Source of the DNA: Halobacillus sp. A1
Lineage (GTDB): Bacteria > Bacillota > Bacilli > Bacillales > Halobacillaceae
Assembly: GCF_024189295.1 (NCBI RefSeq)
Contig: NZ_JAIZEN010000003.1
Span: 1 to 64,000, forward strand
Length of the DNA stretch: 64,000 nucleotides
Direction of reading: 5' to 3'
Shown: positions 51,949 through 60,183 of the stretch, piece by piece
How positions within the stretch are numbered: the stretch's first letter is position 1
How the letters are laid out: each line of letters begins with the position of its first letter
Notes under the pieces: generated by a model
The model's input: the letters and a program-made list of their open reading frames with translations, nothing else
Database searches by the model: none
What the model was told of the DNA's origin: nothing
Position numbers and translations under genes: made by a program

Positions 51949-53416
51949 ATTCTATAGAAACAATTTTTCCTAAAATATGATGAGCAACATTTTGACCGCT
52001 CAGTACGACCATAGGGGAACCACCACCTGGGTGGGTGCTGCCGCCGCAGAAATAAAGGTTACTATAATCCTGCGATTTATTGAATGGACGGCGGAATGCC
52101 TGTAATCTGGTGTTGGAAGAAGGTCCGTATATGGAGCCGCGATAAGCTCTGAACGTCGATTGTATTTCTCCAGGATCAATCACTCTTTCGGCAGCTACGT
52201 AGTCTGAAAGCGGAAGGCCTGTCCTTTTCAACTTATTGTATATCAACTCCTTATATCCGTCAGGCGCTGATTCAGCCTTTTTTAAAGGAGGAGCATTTAC
52301 GAGTATAAAGCAATTATCCCCTTGTGGTGATATGCTGGGATCGGTTTTTGAGGAAGTACATACATAGATAGTAGGGTCTTCGCTGTATTCTTGATTTTTC
52401 AACGTCTGAAATTCCTTTTTGTAATCTTTTGAAAAAACTACATGATGATGATGTAGCGGTTCGATTTTAGAGTTTAACCCTGCCAATATGACATAGGCGG
52501 AGGTAGAAGCGTCCATTTTGTGAATGATGCGGTCGCTGAAAGACGGTCTTTCTCCGTCTTTCAAGAGCATAGGAAGAGAAGACAGTAGATCTCCATTTAG
52601 AATCACATGATCTGCTTCAACTACTTGACCGTTCGCTAGTTTGACACCTGTAATTCTATTAGAATCCGTGATCAGCTTTACTACCTCCGTACGGTTATGA
52701 AGTGCAGCCCCCAATTTTTTTGCAGCTTTCACAAAGGACTCTGCGATTTTCGTATTTCCTCCAGGAAGGTAATATACGCCGTCTCCTAGTTCAAGGTGGG
52801 CAATCATAGCAAAGGTTGCGGGGGAGGTGTATGGGTTTGAACCTGTGTACGTAGCATAACGATTCAACGATTGGATGATATGAGAATTCTGAAAATATTT
52901 TTTGAAAAAATGATCCATAGACTCCAATGGTCTTACCTTGGCCATGCTGGCGAATAATTCAGCAGAAAGATAGTCCATGTAGCCTGTGAAGCTCCGATTC
53001 AAAAAGTGACGATTGGAAAGAGTGTATAAACGGTGAACTTCTGTTAAAAATTCATCATATAATGCCATACCTTTTGGATCAAGCCGGGATAATTGCTCTT
53101 TCATATAACTTCTGTCAGTAGAAAAATCAAAAAAGGTGCCGTCTTCGAATTGGTTCCTTGTATGATTTTCTAGTTGAATAAAGGGAAGTTCTTCTTCAGG
53201 TGCAAGACCTGCTTGCGAAACGATTTGCTTAAACACATGAGGCATCGTAATCGTATTCGGGCCGAAATCAAAATGATAGCCATCTTGTTCAACAGCCATC
53301 ATTTTACCTCCAAAGTGCTCGTTTTTTTCAAATAATTCAACATCTACCCCGTGCTTGGCAAGCGTCACGGCTGAAGACAAGCCTCCAAGTCCTCCACCTA
53401 TAATTATAGTTTTCAT
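51947..53416 (-). CDS. CrtP-type carotenoid oxidase, CrtN paralogue 3
   Basis: Third amine-oxidase-fold enzyme, 489 residues. The ends 'AYRGSIYGPSSNTR' and 'YFCGGSTHPGGGSPMVVLSGQ' resemble S. aureus CrtP (4,4'-diaponeurosporene oxidase: 'GGMPMVTLSGQ') more than CrtN, so it probably oxidises the terminal methyl group. 'IIGGGLGGLSSAVTLAKHGVDVELFEK' is the FAD motif. Last gene of a four-gene leftward operon; its start overlaps the stop of the glycosyltransferase gene by 4 bp. Confidence 0.85.
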   Translation of the reverse strand: MKTIIIGGGLGGLSSAVTLAKHGVDVELFEKNEHFGGKMMAVEQDGYHFDFGPNTITMPHVFKQIVSQAGLAPEEELPFIQLENHTRNQFEDGTFFDFSTDRSYMKEQLSRLDPKGMALYDEFLTEVHRLYTLSNRHFLNRSFTGYMDYLSAELFASMAKVRPLESMDHFFKKYFQNSHIIQSLNRYATYTGSNPYTSPATFAMIAHLELGDGVYYLPGGNTKIAESFVKAAKKLGAALHNRTEVVKLITDSNRITGVKLANGQVVEADHVILNGDLLSSLPMLLKDGERPSFSDRIIHKMDASTSAYVILAGLNSKIEPLHHHHVVFSKDYKKEFQTLKNQEYSEDPTIYVCTSSKTDPSISPQGDNCFILVNAPPLKKAESAPDGYKELIYNKLKRTGLPLSDYVAAERVIDPGEIQSTFRAYRGSIYGPSSNTRLQAFRRPFNKSQDYSNLYFCGGSTHPGGGSPMVVLSGQNVAHHILGKIVSIE

Positions 53417-54516
53417 TTATAAGATCTTCCTTTCCAATGGTAAGATTGCCCTCTTATATGCACACTCATAGAAGCAAAAAGGATTGAGATTAAAAGGATG
53501 ATAGATACTGGCAGCAACCAGGCTAACCATAGGGGATGTCCCGTTATAGTGTCTATATACATTTTAAAACAGACAGTGAGCAGAAAAGGGAGGACAAATA
53601 TCCAATCTTGAATCAGCACTCCGTAAATACCTAAAGTAAAAGGCATCAGAAAAAGAATCAAGTAAGTAATCGTCAGAAAAATGACCATCAAAGGGGAGCG
53701 CCCGACTCCAGTATAAATATTCTTCTTGAAACCCTCCCACGTTTCTTTTGAGGAGTCATACATGAATGAAATTACTTCATCAGTGATATTACATAAAAGC
53801 ATTTTATAGCCCTGTTTCTTTACCTCTCTTGCGATATGTACATCTTCTACTAAAGAATTTTTTACAGAAGCATGCCCGCCGATATTCTCATAAACCTCCC
53901 GCTTGATTACGATAAAAATACCGCAGGCTGCTGTGAAGGCAGGGCGTAATGTGAAATTGGCTACTGCCAATGGAAGGTGTAGAAGTACGACCATGTGCTG
54001 CAGAGGAACCAGCATATGTGCTAAAAAATGATAGTTAGGATATTTCGGGAATCCGCTCAACATAGAGGCGCCATGTTTTTCCATAGTCGCGATAGTCTTT
54101 TCAATGACAGAGGGTTGAACACGTGCGTCTGCATCTAGAAAAAAATAAAGGTCACCTTCTGCTTGTTCGGCAAGTTGATGACAAGCAAATACTTTTCCAT
54201 TCCAACCTTCAGGCAACTTTTCTCCTGTAACAATATTGAATCTTGAATCTTCTTTAGTCTGCTCTTGTAAAAGATGGAGAGTGTCGTCTTCAGAATGATC
54301 ATCTAATAAAACAAACTCGATATCAGTGTAAGTCAGTTTTTTTAGGGATCTCACCAGCCCTTCAACATTTTCTTCTTCATTACGTAAAGGTACGAGCAAG
54401 GATACCTTGTGATGTTTCGGTTGTGAACGCCCAAGCTTAAGTTTAGGAAGAAAAATCGAATTGATGATTGTCCATACGTTCAAGAGGAACGTGCAAATGA
54501 CAGCGGTTGTTAACAA
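53413..54516 (-). CDS. Family 2 glycosyltransferase (CrtQ-like)
   Basis: A 367-residue membrane-associated GT2 enzyme, probably attaching a sugar to the carotenoid acid. N-terminal helix, then 'SLLVPLRNEEENVEGLV', 'FVLLDDHSEDDT', and the metal-binding 'FFLDADARVQPSV', an acceptor-site 'SLVEDVHIAREVKKQGY' and three C-terminal membrane helices. Length and layout match staphylococcal CrtQ (375 aa). Overlaps the oxidase gene by 4 bp and follows the acyltransferase gene closely, so it belongs to the pigment operon. Confidence 0.88.
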   Translation of the reverse strand: MLTTAVICTFLLNVWTIINSIFLPKLKLGRSQPKHHKVSLLVPLRNEEENVEGLVRSLKKLTYTDIEFVLLDDHSEDDTLHLLQEQTKEDSRFNIVTGEKLPEGWNGKVFACHQLAEQAEGDLYFFLDADARVQPSVIEKTIATMEKHGASMLSGFPKYPNYHFLAHMLVPLQHMVVLLHLPLAVANFTLRPAFTAACGIFIVIKREVYENIGGHASVKNSLVEDVHIAREVKKQGYKMLLCNITDEVISFMYDSSKETWEGFKKNIYTGVGRSPLMVIFLTITYLILFLMPFTLGIYGVLIQDWIFVLPFLLTVCFKMYIDTITGHPLWLAWLLPVSIILLISILFASMSVHIRGQSYHWKGRSYK

Positions 54517-54522
54517 TTTGCA

Positions 54523-55194
54523 TCATTCCCTTCCGTAGTTAATAAAAGATTTGTGGTCCTCTGCAATAACGCATTGTTTCAACTGATCAAGCTGATTTGT
54601 AGCCTTGTCTTCAAACAGTTGAGTTCTCGCTTTTCTGCTGTGATTCGCGTATGCCTCTGGTTTTAAAGGAGGACCAATGTGAATATACAAATTTGGTTTT
54701 TTATGATGTTCCATCGAGTAATAAATGGATACTTGTACAATAGAAAGCTGCTCGACTTTTTGGGAAATATAAGAAGCGCCACTATAGAACCCTAATGGGC
54801 GTTTCTCCAGGTGCTGCTCTTCACCTTGAGGAAAGATCCAGACAGTTTTATCATGCTGCAATAAGTCTACACTATATCGTAAGGATTCAAGTAGATGTTT
54901 GCGGTCATCCGTGTTAATAGAATACACACCGATTTTTCTGAAAAAAGGAAATCGACGAATTCCTTCTTCATGCATCATTCCATAAGCATCAGACCTGATG
55001 ATTTGTTCGTTCAAGAAGAATATGACCAGCGAATCCCACCAACTTGAATGGTTGACCATAAAGAGAGTACGTTTGTTCATTGGTTTTTTAGTTGAATTCT
55101 TTACATAAATGTTATGGAAATGATGTTTTAAAAACTTGCGGTTGAATCTCGTGAACCCCCATAAAATAAAATTGTTTTTATCTGCTTTCAGCAT
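54523..55194 (-). CDS. PlsC-type acyltransferase of the carotenoid operon
   Basis: A 223-residue lysophospholipid-acyltransferase-family enzyme. The HX4D active-site motif is 'VNHSSWWDSL', followed by 'YGMMHEEGIRRFPFFRKIGVYSIN' and the substrate motif 'VWIFPQGEEQHLEKRP'. In this context it could acylate the sugar of the glycosylated carotenoid, a role filled in S. aureus by the unrelated small membrane protein CrtO. ATG 55194 is set by GGGGG upstream. It overlaps the preceding gene by 17 bp. Function is inferred from operon position. Confidence 0.82.
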   Translation of the reverse strand: MLKADKNNFILWGFTRFNRKFLKHHFHNIYVKNSTKKPMNKRTLFMVNHSSWWDSLVIFFLNEQIIRSDAYGMMHEEGIRRFPFFRKIGVYSINTDDRKHLLESLRYSVDLLQHDKTVWIFPQGEEQHLEKRPLGFYSGASYISQKVEQLSIVQVSIYYSMEHHKKPNLYIHIGPPLKPEAYANHSRKARTQLFEDKATNQLDQLKQCVIAEDHKSFINYGRE

Positions 55195-55945
55195 TTCGCA
55201 ACCCCCAATAGTACAAAGCGTACCACAGCAAAGTAAGGAAAGTGACGAGGAAGGCTGCCCCTGGGACTCCTCCAGTGACTGCCAGTAAGCTGAACATAAA
55301 TATGATCGCGCCGAACATAAAAGACATACGTTTTTTCCATGGAGAGTGAGCAGTTGATAAGTTGTTTTTAAATACGAAGTGAAGACTATGGAAGAACAAA
55401 GCCAATAAAAACCACCCGGTAAAATTGGAAAAGGGAATGTCATAATAGATACCTGGTTCCTGCCATAACCAATACTCCTGTACTTTAAAAGCTACAGGAT
55501 CTAGAATTAAATCCATTGTTACTGAAATCAGAGCTCCGGAGAGGATGAAAGCTGCAGCTCTTTGCCATCCCTTAATACGTGCTGTTAAACCTCTGGCTAT
55601 TTCATGAGAACACCCGATGATTAGCAGCCAAGCGAATCCAATGGTAATGGGAGTATTGTATATTTTCAGCCCGAAATTTTCGTTATAAAGATACTCACCG
55701 AATAGAAACCCAGTTTCAACTCCGAGGTGCTCTATATAAATACTTATAACGATAATGAGTATGCTGTATAGGAGGCCTTTAATCATTCCATACAATTGGG
55801 TGAAGTAAATACCGCCTATCGCTCCTGCTGTTATGAGAAATACACTATTGGCCCATTCCAGCCATGAAGGGAGCCAATCAAAAGTTAGTAAAAAGATACC
55901 GCATATGTACCAAAAAATAAAAAAGCGAAATATGATAGTCAGCAT
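55178..55945 (-). CDS. Carotenoid biosynthesis membrane protein (DUF422, CruF-like)
   Basis: A 255-residue integral membrane protein with about seven hydrophobic helices. The family pattern is visible in 'EHLGVETGFLFGEYLYNENFGLKIYNTPITIGFAW', 'ISVTMDLILDPVAFKVQEYWLW' and 'GIYYDIPFSNFTGWF'. Relatives CruF/C0507 hydrate carotenoid end groups (1',2'-hydratases), but members in bacilli are poorly characterised. First gene of the leftward pigment operon. RBS AAGAGGTGC upstream. Confidence 0.85.
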   Translation of the reverse strand: MLTIIFRFFIFWYICGIFLLTFDWLPSWLEWANSVFLITAGAIGGIYFTQLYGMIKGLLYSILIIVISIYIEHLGVETGFLFGEYLYNENFGLKIYNTPITIGFAWLLIIGCSHEIARGLTARIKGWQRAAAFILSGALISVTMDLILDPVAFKVQEYWLWQEPGIYYDIPFSNFTGWFLLALFFHSLHFVFKNNLSTAHSPWKKRMSFMFGAIIFMFSLLAVTGGVPGAAFLVTFLTLLWYALYYWGLRNAESR

Positions 55946-56090
55946 TCATGCACCTCTTAAGAAGAATATATTTCTATTGTAAATGATGATGGAAAGTGTT
56001 GTATAATGTAAAGCAACAGTTTATATAAAGATACCTCAGTTTTATTCAAATGAAACTAGGTGAATGTGCTATTTGGAAAGTAGGAATGAC

Positions 56091-57785
56091 ATGACACCAT
56101 TTTTAAATGTCTTAAAAGAGGACGACCTCCTGCTTCTTAAAGAACTGGGAAGCTGTATGAGTGATTGTCTCTTTATCATGAAAGTTGAAGGCTCACAATT
56201 GATTTACGAGTACATGAACGATTCAGGGTATGAATTGGCGCGACTGAATCGTAAAGATTTAGGAAAAAGCCTTTACGAATGCTTACCGGAAAGTGAAGCT
56301 GCTTTTTTAACCAACCAATATGAAGAAGTATTGGAACTCCACCATAAGATCTCCTACAAAGACACCGTCGTGTTTCCAGATGTCCAGTATCTTGCAGAAA
56401 CGACACTGTTTCCACTGAAAAACGCCCAATCCCATATTACATATATCCTTGCTGTTACGAAAAACATTTCCATGTACTCAATGAAATCACCTGAAATGCG
56501 CCATTTGAACAGGATTTTTTCATCTTATACTGAAAATACTGAAGAAGCCTTCGCATTATTTGATGTCGATTTGAACTTTTTAAGAATAAACGAATCTTTC
56601 TACCGCATCTTTGGATATCAGAAATCCGAGCTCTACGCCCAATCGTGGTTTGTGATAAATCCAAATACACAGGAAGACTTTTTAAAGTTAATAAAAAAAC
56701 TGAAAACAGGGATGAAATTAAAACGTTTCGAATATCAGATGCAGCGTAAAAACGGGGAATGGATGACCGCTTCAATCGGTTTAACTGCGATTACTGATGA
56801 GAACGGGGAATATACGAGAATCGTCATGATTTTAGAAGACATTTCCGAAAAAGTGAATACTAAAAAACAACTGGTAGAATCAGAAAACAGATACCGGTTG
56901 ATCGCAGATCATTCTCAAGACCTTATTAAAATCATTGATAGGGAGGGAATCGTTCAATACGCCTCCCCATCTCATTCGCATGTACTTGGCTATGAACCCT
57001 CAGATTTAGTTGGAAATAAGTATATAGAGCACATATACTCAGAGGATCATAAAGTGATTAAAGAGCATTCCTTATCTTTGTTAACGGACTTACAAGAGCT
57101 TCGTTATGAAGTAAGGATGATCAAGAATAATGGAGAGATACTATGGGTAGAAACACGGCTGACACCCGTCAAAAACGAAGAGGGGGGTTATACAAAGATT
57201 GTCTCCACTACTCGTGATATTACAAAGAGAAAAAGAGCTGAAGATAAACTGAGACAATTAGCGTATACGGACCATCTGACAGGGCTGACCAACCGAAGAG
57301 TCTTTGAAGACTATTTGAGTGATATTCATGCAGGAAGAACTGAAGTTCAAGTAAATAAATTTGCTTTAATCTATTTAGATGGCGATCAGTTCAAGTCTGT
57401 GAATGATGAATTCGGCCACAACATTGGTGATGAATTACTCATATACATCGGCGAAAGGCTGAGGCGAGCTGTCCGAAAAGAAGATATAGTTTCACGAGTA
57501 GGAGGGGACGAGTTTGCTATTCTTTTACCGAACATTTCTTCACCTAAAGAAGCAGAGTCAGTGGCACGCAGAATCATAGATAGTATCCGCGAATTGTTCT
57601 ATATTCAAGACCATACTTTTACTTTTACATGCAGTTTAGGGATCAGTATATATCCTGATGACTCAAATGAAATCGAGGACATTCAGAAATTTGCAGACCA
57701 GGCTTTATATGAAGCGAAAAAACGGGGGAGGAGCCAGCATATTTTCTATTCATCCCTGCAGTCTGAGAACCAGCATAGCTATTAG
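56091..57785 (+). CDS. PAS-sensor diguanylate cyclase
   Basis: Soluble protein of about 564 residues that should make the second messenger c-di-GMP. Three PAS domains: about residues 10-130, 145-275 ('LFDVDLNFLRINESFYRIFGY') and 280-400 ('IIDREGIVQYASPSHSHVLGYE'), each of the last two with a PAC tail. The GGDEF domain (about 405-560) keeps the active site GGDEF at 471-475 and the inhibitory RxxD site (RKED, five residues before it), so it is probably active and product-inhibited. No EAL domain. ATG 56091 has GTAGGAA upstream; ATG 56064 and TTG 56073 are alternatives. Confidence 0.9.
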   Translation: MTPFLNVLKEDDLLLLKELGSCMSDCLFIMKVEGSQLIYEYMNDSGYELARLNRKDLGKSLYECLPESEAAFLTNQYEEVLELHHKISYKDTVVFPDVQYLAETTLFPLKNAQSHITYILAVTKNISMYSMKSPEMRHLNRIFSSYTENTEEAFALFDVDLNFLRINESFYRIFGYQKSELYAQSWFVINPNTQEDFLKLIKKLKTGMKLKRFEYQMQRKNGEWMTASIGLTAITDENGEYTRIVMILEDISEKVNTKKQLVESENRYRLIADHSQDLIKIIDREGIVQYASPSHSHVLGYEPSDLVGNKYIEHIYSEDHKVIKEHSLSLLTDLQELRYEVRMIKNNGEILWVETRLTPVKNEEGGYTKIVSTTRDITKRKRAEDKLRQLAYTDHLTGLTNRRVFEDYLSDIHAGRTEVQVNKFALIYLDGDQFKSVNDEFGHNIGDELLIYIGERLRRAVRKEDIVSRVGGDEFAILLPNISSPKEAESVARRIIDSIRELFYIQDHTFTFTCSLGISIYPDDSNEIEDIQKFADQALYEAKKRGRSQHIFYSSLQSENQHSY

Positions 57786-57798
57786 CTATGCTGGTTCT
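57768..57798. terminator. Hairpin terminator at the end of the GGDEF gene
   Basis: GAACCAGCATAGC pairs with GCTATGCTGGTTC around the stop codon. The T-tract is weak on the plus strand. Confidence 0.6.
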
Positions 57799-57802
57799 TA
57801 CA

Positions 57803-58300
57803 TCAGGCTGCCTTCTTCTTCACAGATATAAGATTTTTCTGTTTTATAAAAGATTTAACATAGCGGTCAAGTCCTATGCGTCCGGCGTTTGTTCCACCTA
57901 ATATAATCAAGCTGCCTATTATTAGCATTTCCGGATTTGAACTGATCGTACCGCTAAGTAAGAAAGCCATATTCATTAACATTCCGAAAAATGCACCCGT
58001 TTTAGTTAGTAACCCAATGAGCAGTGCCAGCCCTACCAGCAGTTCTCCCCACATCACAAGGAAAGTGAACAGCCCACTGTTTGGAAGAGCGAAAGTCTCT
58101 AAAAAAGCACCCCACCATGGTTGAACTATGGCATCTTCGCCTTGAGCCTTCCCGATTGCTCCCTGTAAATAACCACTCGTATCAAAACCACCAGTTATTT
58201 TTCCAAGACCTGAGGTAAACCAGGAATAACCTAAATAAATCCGTAACCCGAGTAAGATGATAGCGGCACTTACGTGTTCAGTAAACCATTGTTTGATCAT
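57803..58300 (-). CDS. DoxX family membrane protein
   Basis: A 165-residue protein with four hydrophobic helices. The DoxX core is seen in 'LLGLRIYLGYSWFTSGLGKITGGF', 'FLVMWGELLVGLALLIGLLTKTGAFFGMLMNMAFLLSG' region and a final 'LGGTNAGRIGLDRYV'. Family members include thiosulfate:quinone oxidoreductase subunits and redox- or quinone-stress proteins such as CatD and MhqP of B. subtilis. The substrate here is unknown. AGGAGG precedes the ATG. Two Rex-like direct repeats flank its likely promoter. Confidence 0.88.
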   Translation of the reverse strand: MIKQWFTEHVSAAIILLGLRIYLGYSWFTSGLGKITGGFDTSGYLQGAIGKAQGEDAIVQPWWGAFLETFALPNSGLFTFLVMWGELLVGLALLIGLLTKTGAFFGMLMNMAFLLSGTISSNPEMLIIGSLIILGGTNAGRIGLDRYVKSFIKQKNLISVKKKAA

Positions 58301-58317
58301 TTTTTTTCCTCCTTATT

Positions 58318-58401
58318 ATGTTCAATGTTTCACAATCTCTTTACATGTATATAATACCTTTAATCATGCATTTTGAATATCGATTGTTCAATGCTTCACA
58401 A
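58318..58401 (-). promoter_or_regulatory. Pair of Rex-like operator repeats upstream of the DoxX gene
   Basis: ATGTTCAATGTTTCACAA (58318-58335) and TTGTTCAATGCTTCACAA (58384-58401) are near-identical direct repeats 66 bp apart. Each fits the Rex box TTGTGAA-N4-TTCACAA (11 and 12 of 14 fixed positions). The stretch between them contains a TATTAT box on the minus strand. Regulation by Rex or another redox repressor is inferred. The remaining gap to 58586 shows no gene. Confidence 0.4.
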
Positions 58402-58586
58402 ACTGTTCGAAACTTTTTGTCTGTTTTATGAACAAGTTGAAATAAGGTTATGGTGTGATGCAGTGACTTTCCATAAAGGAACGTGCATGAGGTTTTAAAA
58501 AAATGTTATGATAAAATTATTAAAAGCTCAGGCTAACGATTGAAAGTTTTGGTAAAATTAATAAAGATATAAAGGGGGGCGGAATT

Positions 58587-58667
58587 ATGGCGGAAATTAT
58601 CATGTTTCTTGTATGTCTTGTTGTATTGTTTGCGTTAATCGGGTTTTGCATTTTTGACCGCGGGTAA
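58587..58667 (+). CDS. Candidate 26-aa membrane peptide
   Basis: ATG 58587 to TAA 58665-58667, preceded by the strong RBS AAAGGGGGGCGG. It encodes a hydrophobic single helix starting MAEIIMFLVCLVVLFALIG and ending in FDRG. A clear terminator hairpin follows at 58713-58745, so the transcript has its own end. It is likely a small inner-membrane peptide; I do not recognise a family. Confidence 0.6.
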   Translation: MAEIIMFLVCLVVLFALIGFCIFDRG

Positions 58668-58712
58668 GCGCTGTCGACATAAATTGATAGTATATATACA
58701 CAGAAGATAAGA

Positions 58713-58747
58713 AGTGAGAGCTGTATAAAGCTTTCACTTTTTTTATG
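58713..58747 (+). terminator. Terminator after the 26-aa peptide gene
   Basis: AAGTGAGAGCT (58713-58723) pairs with AGCTTTCACTT (58730-58740), one G-U pair, then TTTTT. Confidence 0.8.
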
Positions 58748-58805
58748 CTTATTGACACCTCTTCTTTACCTTTTTCGATTATAAAAGTGAAAGGAGGTGA
58801 TAAAC

Positions 58806-59030
58806 ATGGCAGTAACATCCGACTTGATGAATTCGCAATTGCAACTCGTATTTGAAAACGGCGCTGATGATAAGGGAAACGTGAAGTTTCGCAGAAAGTC
58901 CTTCAATAACGTAAAAATGGAGGCGACTAAGGAGCAGCTTTACAATGTGGCTATCGCGTTAGCCGATCTTCAACAAAGCACCCTTTCTACAGTGGAGAGA
59001 AATGATAGTTCACTACTAGTAGATCTTTAA
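58806..59030 (+). CDS. DUF1659 family small protein, 74 aa
   Basis: Starts MAVTSDLMNSQLQLVFENG and contains 'GNVKFRRKSFNNVKMEATKEQLYNVAIALADLQQ', the DUF1659 pattern. Function is unknown. The RBS AAAGGAGGTGAT is nearly ideal and sets ATG 58806. It is followed 32 bp later by a DUF2922 gene and then by a YvrJ-family gene, a set that recurs in Bacillaceae genomes to my knowledge. Confidence 0.88.
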   Translation: MAVTSDLMNSQLQLVFENGADDKGNVKFRRKSFNNVKMEATKEQLYNVAIALADLQQSTLSTVERNDSSLLVDL

Positions 59031-59062
59031 AATGAAAACAAATATAGAAAGGAGGCGTTATT

Positions 59063-59275
59063 ATGAAGAAACTGGAGTTAAAGTTCTTGAATGAGGAAGG
59101 TAAAATCGTAACCATTTCTGTAGATCACCCAATTGAACCAGTGGTAGAACAAGAAATTGATGACGCAATGGATACAATTATCAACGAAAATTGCTTTTAC
59201 TCAAGTGGAGGAGATTTAGTGGAGAAGAAAGAAGCCCGAATCGTAGAAAGAAATGTTACAAACATTGAATTATAG
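59063..59275 (+). CDS. DUF2922 family small protein, 70 aa
   Basis: Starts 'MKKLELKFLNEEGKIVTISVDHP', with a C-terminal 'VEKKEARIVERNVTNIEL'. This is the DUF2922 pattern, a short beta-rich protein of unknown function. The RBS AGAAAGGAGGC precedes ATG. Downstream, the perfect GC-rich terminator at 59281-59304 separates it from the YvrJ-like gene, though read-through is possible. Confidence 0.87.
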   Translation: MKKLELKFLNEEGKIVTISVDHPIEPVVEQEIDDAMDTIINENCFYSSGGDLVEKKEARIVERNVTNIEL

Positions 59276-59280
59276 AATGC

Positions 59281-59304
59281 GGCCGCTGAGATAGCGGCCT
59301 TTTA
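59281..59304 (+). terminator. Terminator after the DUF2922 gene
   Basis: GGCCGCT pairs with AGCGGCC, then TTTTATT. Confidence 0.82.
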
Positions 59305-59350
59305 TTAGCAAGCTCCTCACTACACTATTTATAGGAGGAAGTGATGTTAC

Positions 59351-59485
59351 GTGGAGAATTGGATGACTTTGATAACAGAACTTGGTTTTCCGATTGCGGT
59401 GACCTTTTATCTGCTTCACCGCATTGAAGGAAAATTGGATCTGCTCATAGAAACTCTTCACCAACTCCCGAATAAGGTGCATTAA
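59351..59485 (+). CDS. yvrJ: YvrJ family small membrane protein, 44 aa
   Basis: GTG 59351 to TAA 59483-59485 gives a peptide that starts MENWMTLITELGFPIAVTFY and continues 'LLHRIEGKLDLLIETLHQL'. This pattern, with 'GFPIAVTFYLLxRIExKLD', is that of the YvrJ family. One membrane helix followed by an amphipathic helix. GGAAGTGAT (59337-59345) is the RBS. Function is unknown. It completes the DUF1659-DUF2922-YvrJ trio. Confidence 0.85.
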   Translation: MENWMTLITELGFPIAVTFYLLHRIEGKLDLLIETLHQLPNKVH

Positions 59486-59489
59486 AAGA

Positions 59490-59520
59490 GCGCTTTAACC
59501 TTTTTAAGGTTAAAGCGCAT
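59490..59520. terminator. Bidirectional terminator between yvrJ and lepB
   Basis: GCGCTTTAACCTT (59490-59502) pairs with AAGGTTAAAGCGC (59506-59518), with A/T-rich flanks. Confidence 0.85.
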
Positions 59521-59521
59521 T

Positions 59522-60043
59522 TTAATTGGTCAGACTAATTTCATTAAAAGGATATATTATAAGTTCTGTACGACCAATGATCTCATCTTCGCTGACAAAC
59601 CCTAACCCATTTCTACTATCTTTACTAATAGATCTGTTATCACCCATTACGAAATATCTTTCTTCAGGAACTTTGATCGGGCCAAAATCACGGGTGCCTG
59701 AAAGAGACTGATGGTCAAGATAATTTTGGTCTTGTACTTGGTCGTTGATATAAAGCTGGTTACTTCTGAATTCGATTGTGTCCCCAGGTTTTCCGATCAC
59801 TCTTTTGACATAATTCTTTGCGGGCTTTTCAATAATGACGATGTCCCCATGAGTCGGTTCATCTAAGTAGTAAATGATTTTATTGAACATCACTCTTTCT
59901 CCACTTTCAAGGGTAGGATCCATACTAGCCCCTTCGACGATTGAGGTGGCAAAGAAAAAAGTTCTTAGTATAAAAGCGAGTGCAATGGCTATAGCTATCG
60001 CTTTTATCCATTCCATCCATTCATTTTTAGTTTCTTCGGACAA
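59522..60043 (-). CDS. lepB: Type I signal peptidase
   Basis: Membrane serine-lysine protease that removes signal peptides from exported proteins. The 173-residue Gram-positive SipS/SipT type has one N-terminal membrane helix (about residues 13-32). Catalytic Ser40 is in EGASMDPTL and Lys80 in YVKRVIG; the conserved 'GDNRSISKDSRNGLGFV' box is also present. Convergent with yvrJ, sharing a terminator. A species with many exported proteins usually has several such genes. Confidence 0.94.
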   Translation of the reverse strand: MSEETKNEWMEWIKAIAIAIALAFILRTFFFATSIVEGASMDPTLESGERVMFNKIIYYLDEPTHGDIVIIEKPAKNYVKRVIGKPGDTIEFRSNQLYINDQVQDQNYLDHQSLSGTRDFGPIKVPEERYFVMGDNRSISKDSRNGLGFVSEDEIIGRTELIIYPFNEISLTN

Positions 60044-60183
60044 TCTTAATCTTCCTCTCTAGCTGAGCCGTGTTAATCACTATACTCTATTTCATTTTAC
60101 CACAGCATTTAAAAATACATGGATGGAAATGGTCAATGTCATAAAAATTTAATGATTCAATAACTCAAAGTGGATCAAGCTGT

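Noticed and set aside
55946-56060. SigB promoter for the leftward carotenoid operon
   Set aside because: Staphylococcal pigment operons are SigB-dependent, but no GTTTAA/GGGTAT pair with proper spacing is visible here.
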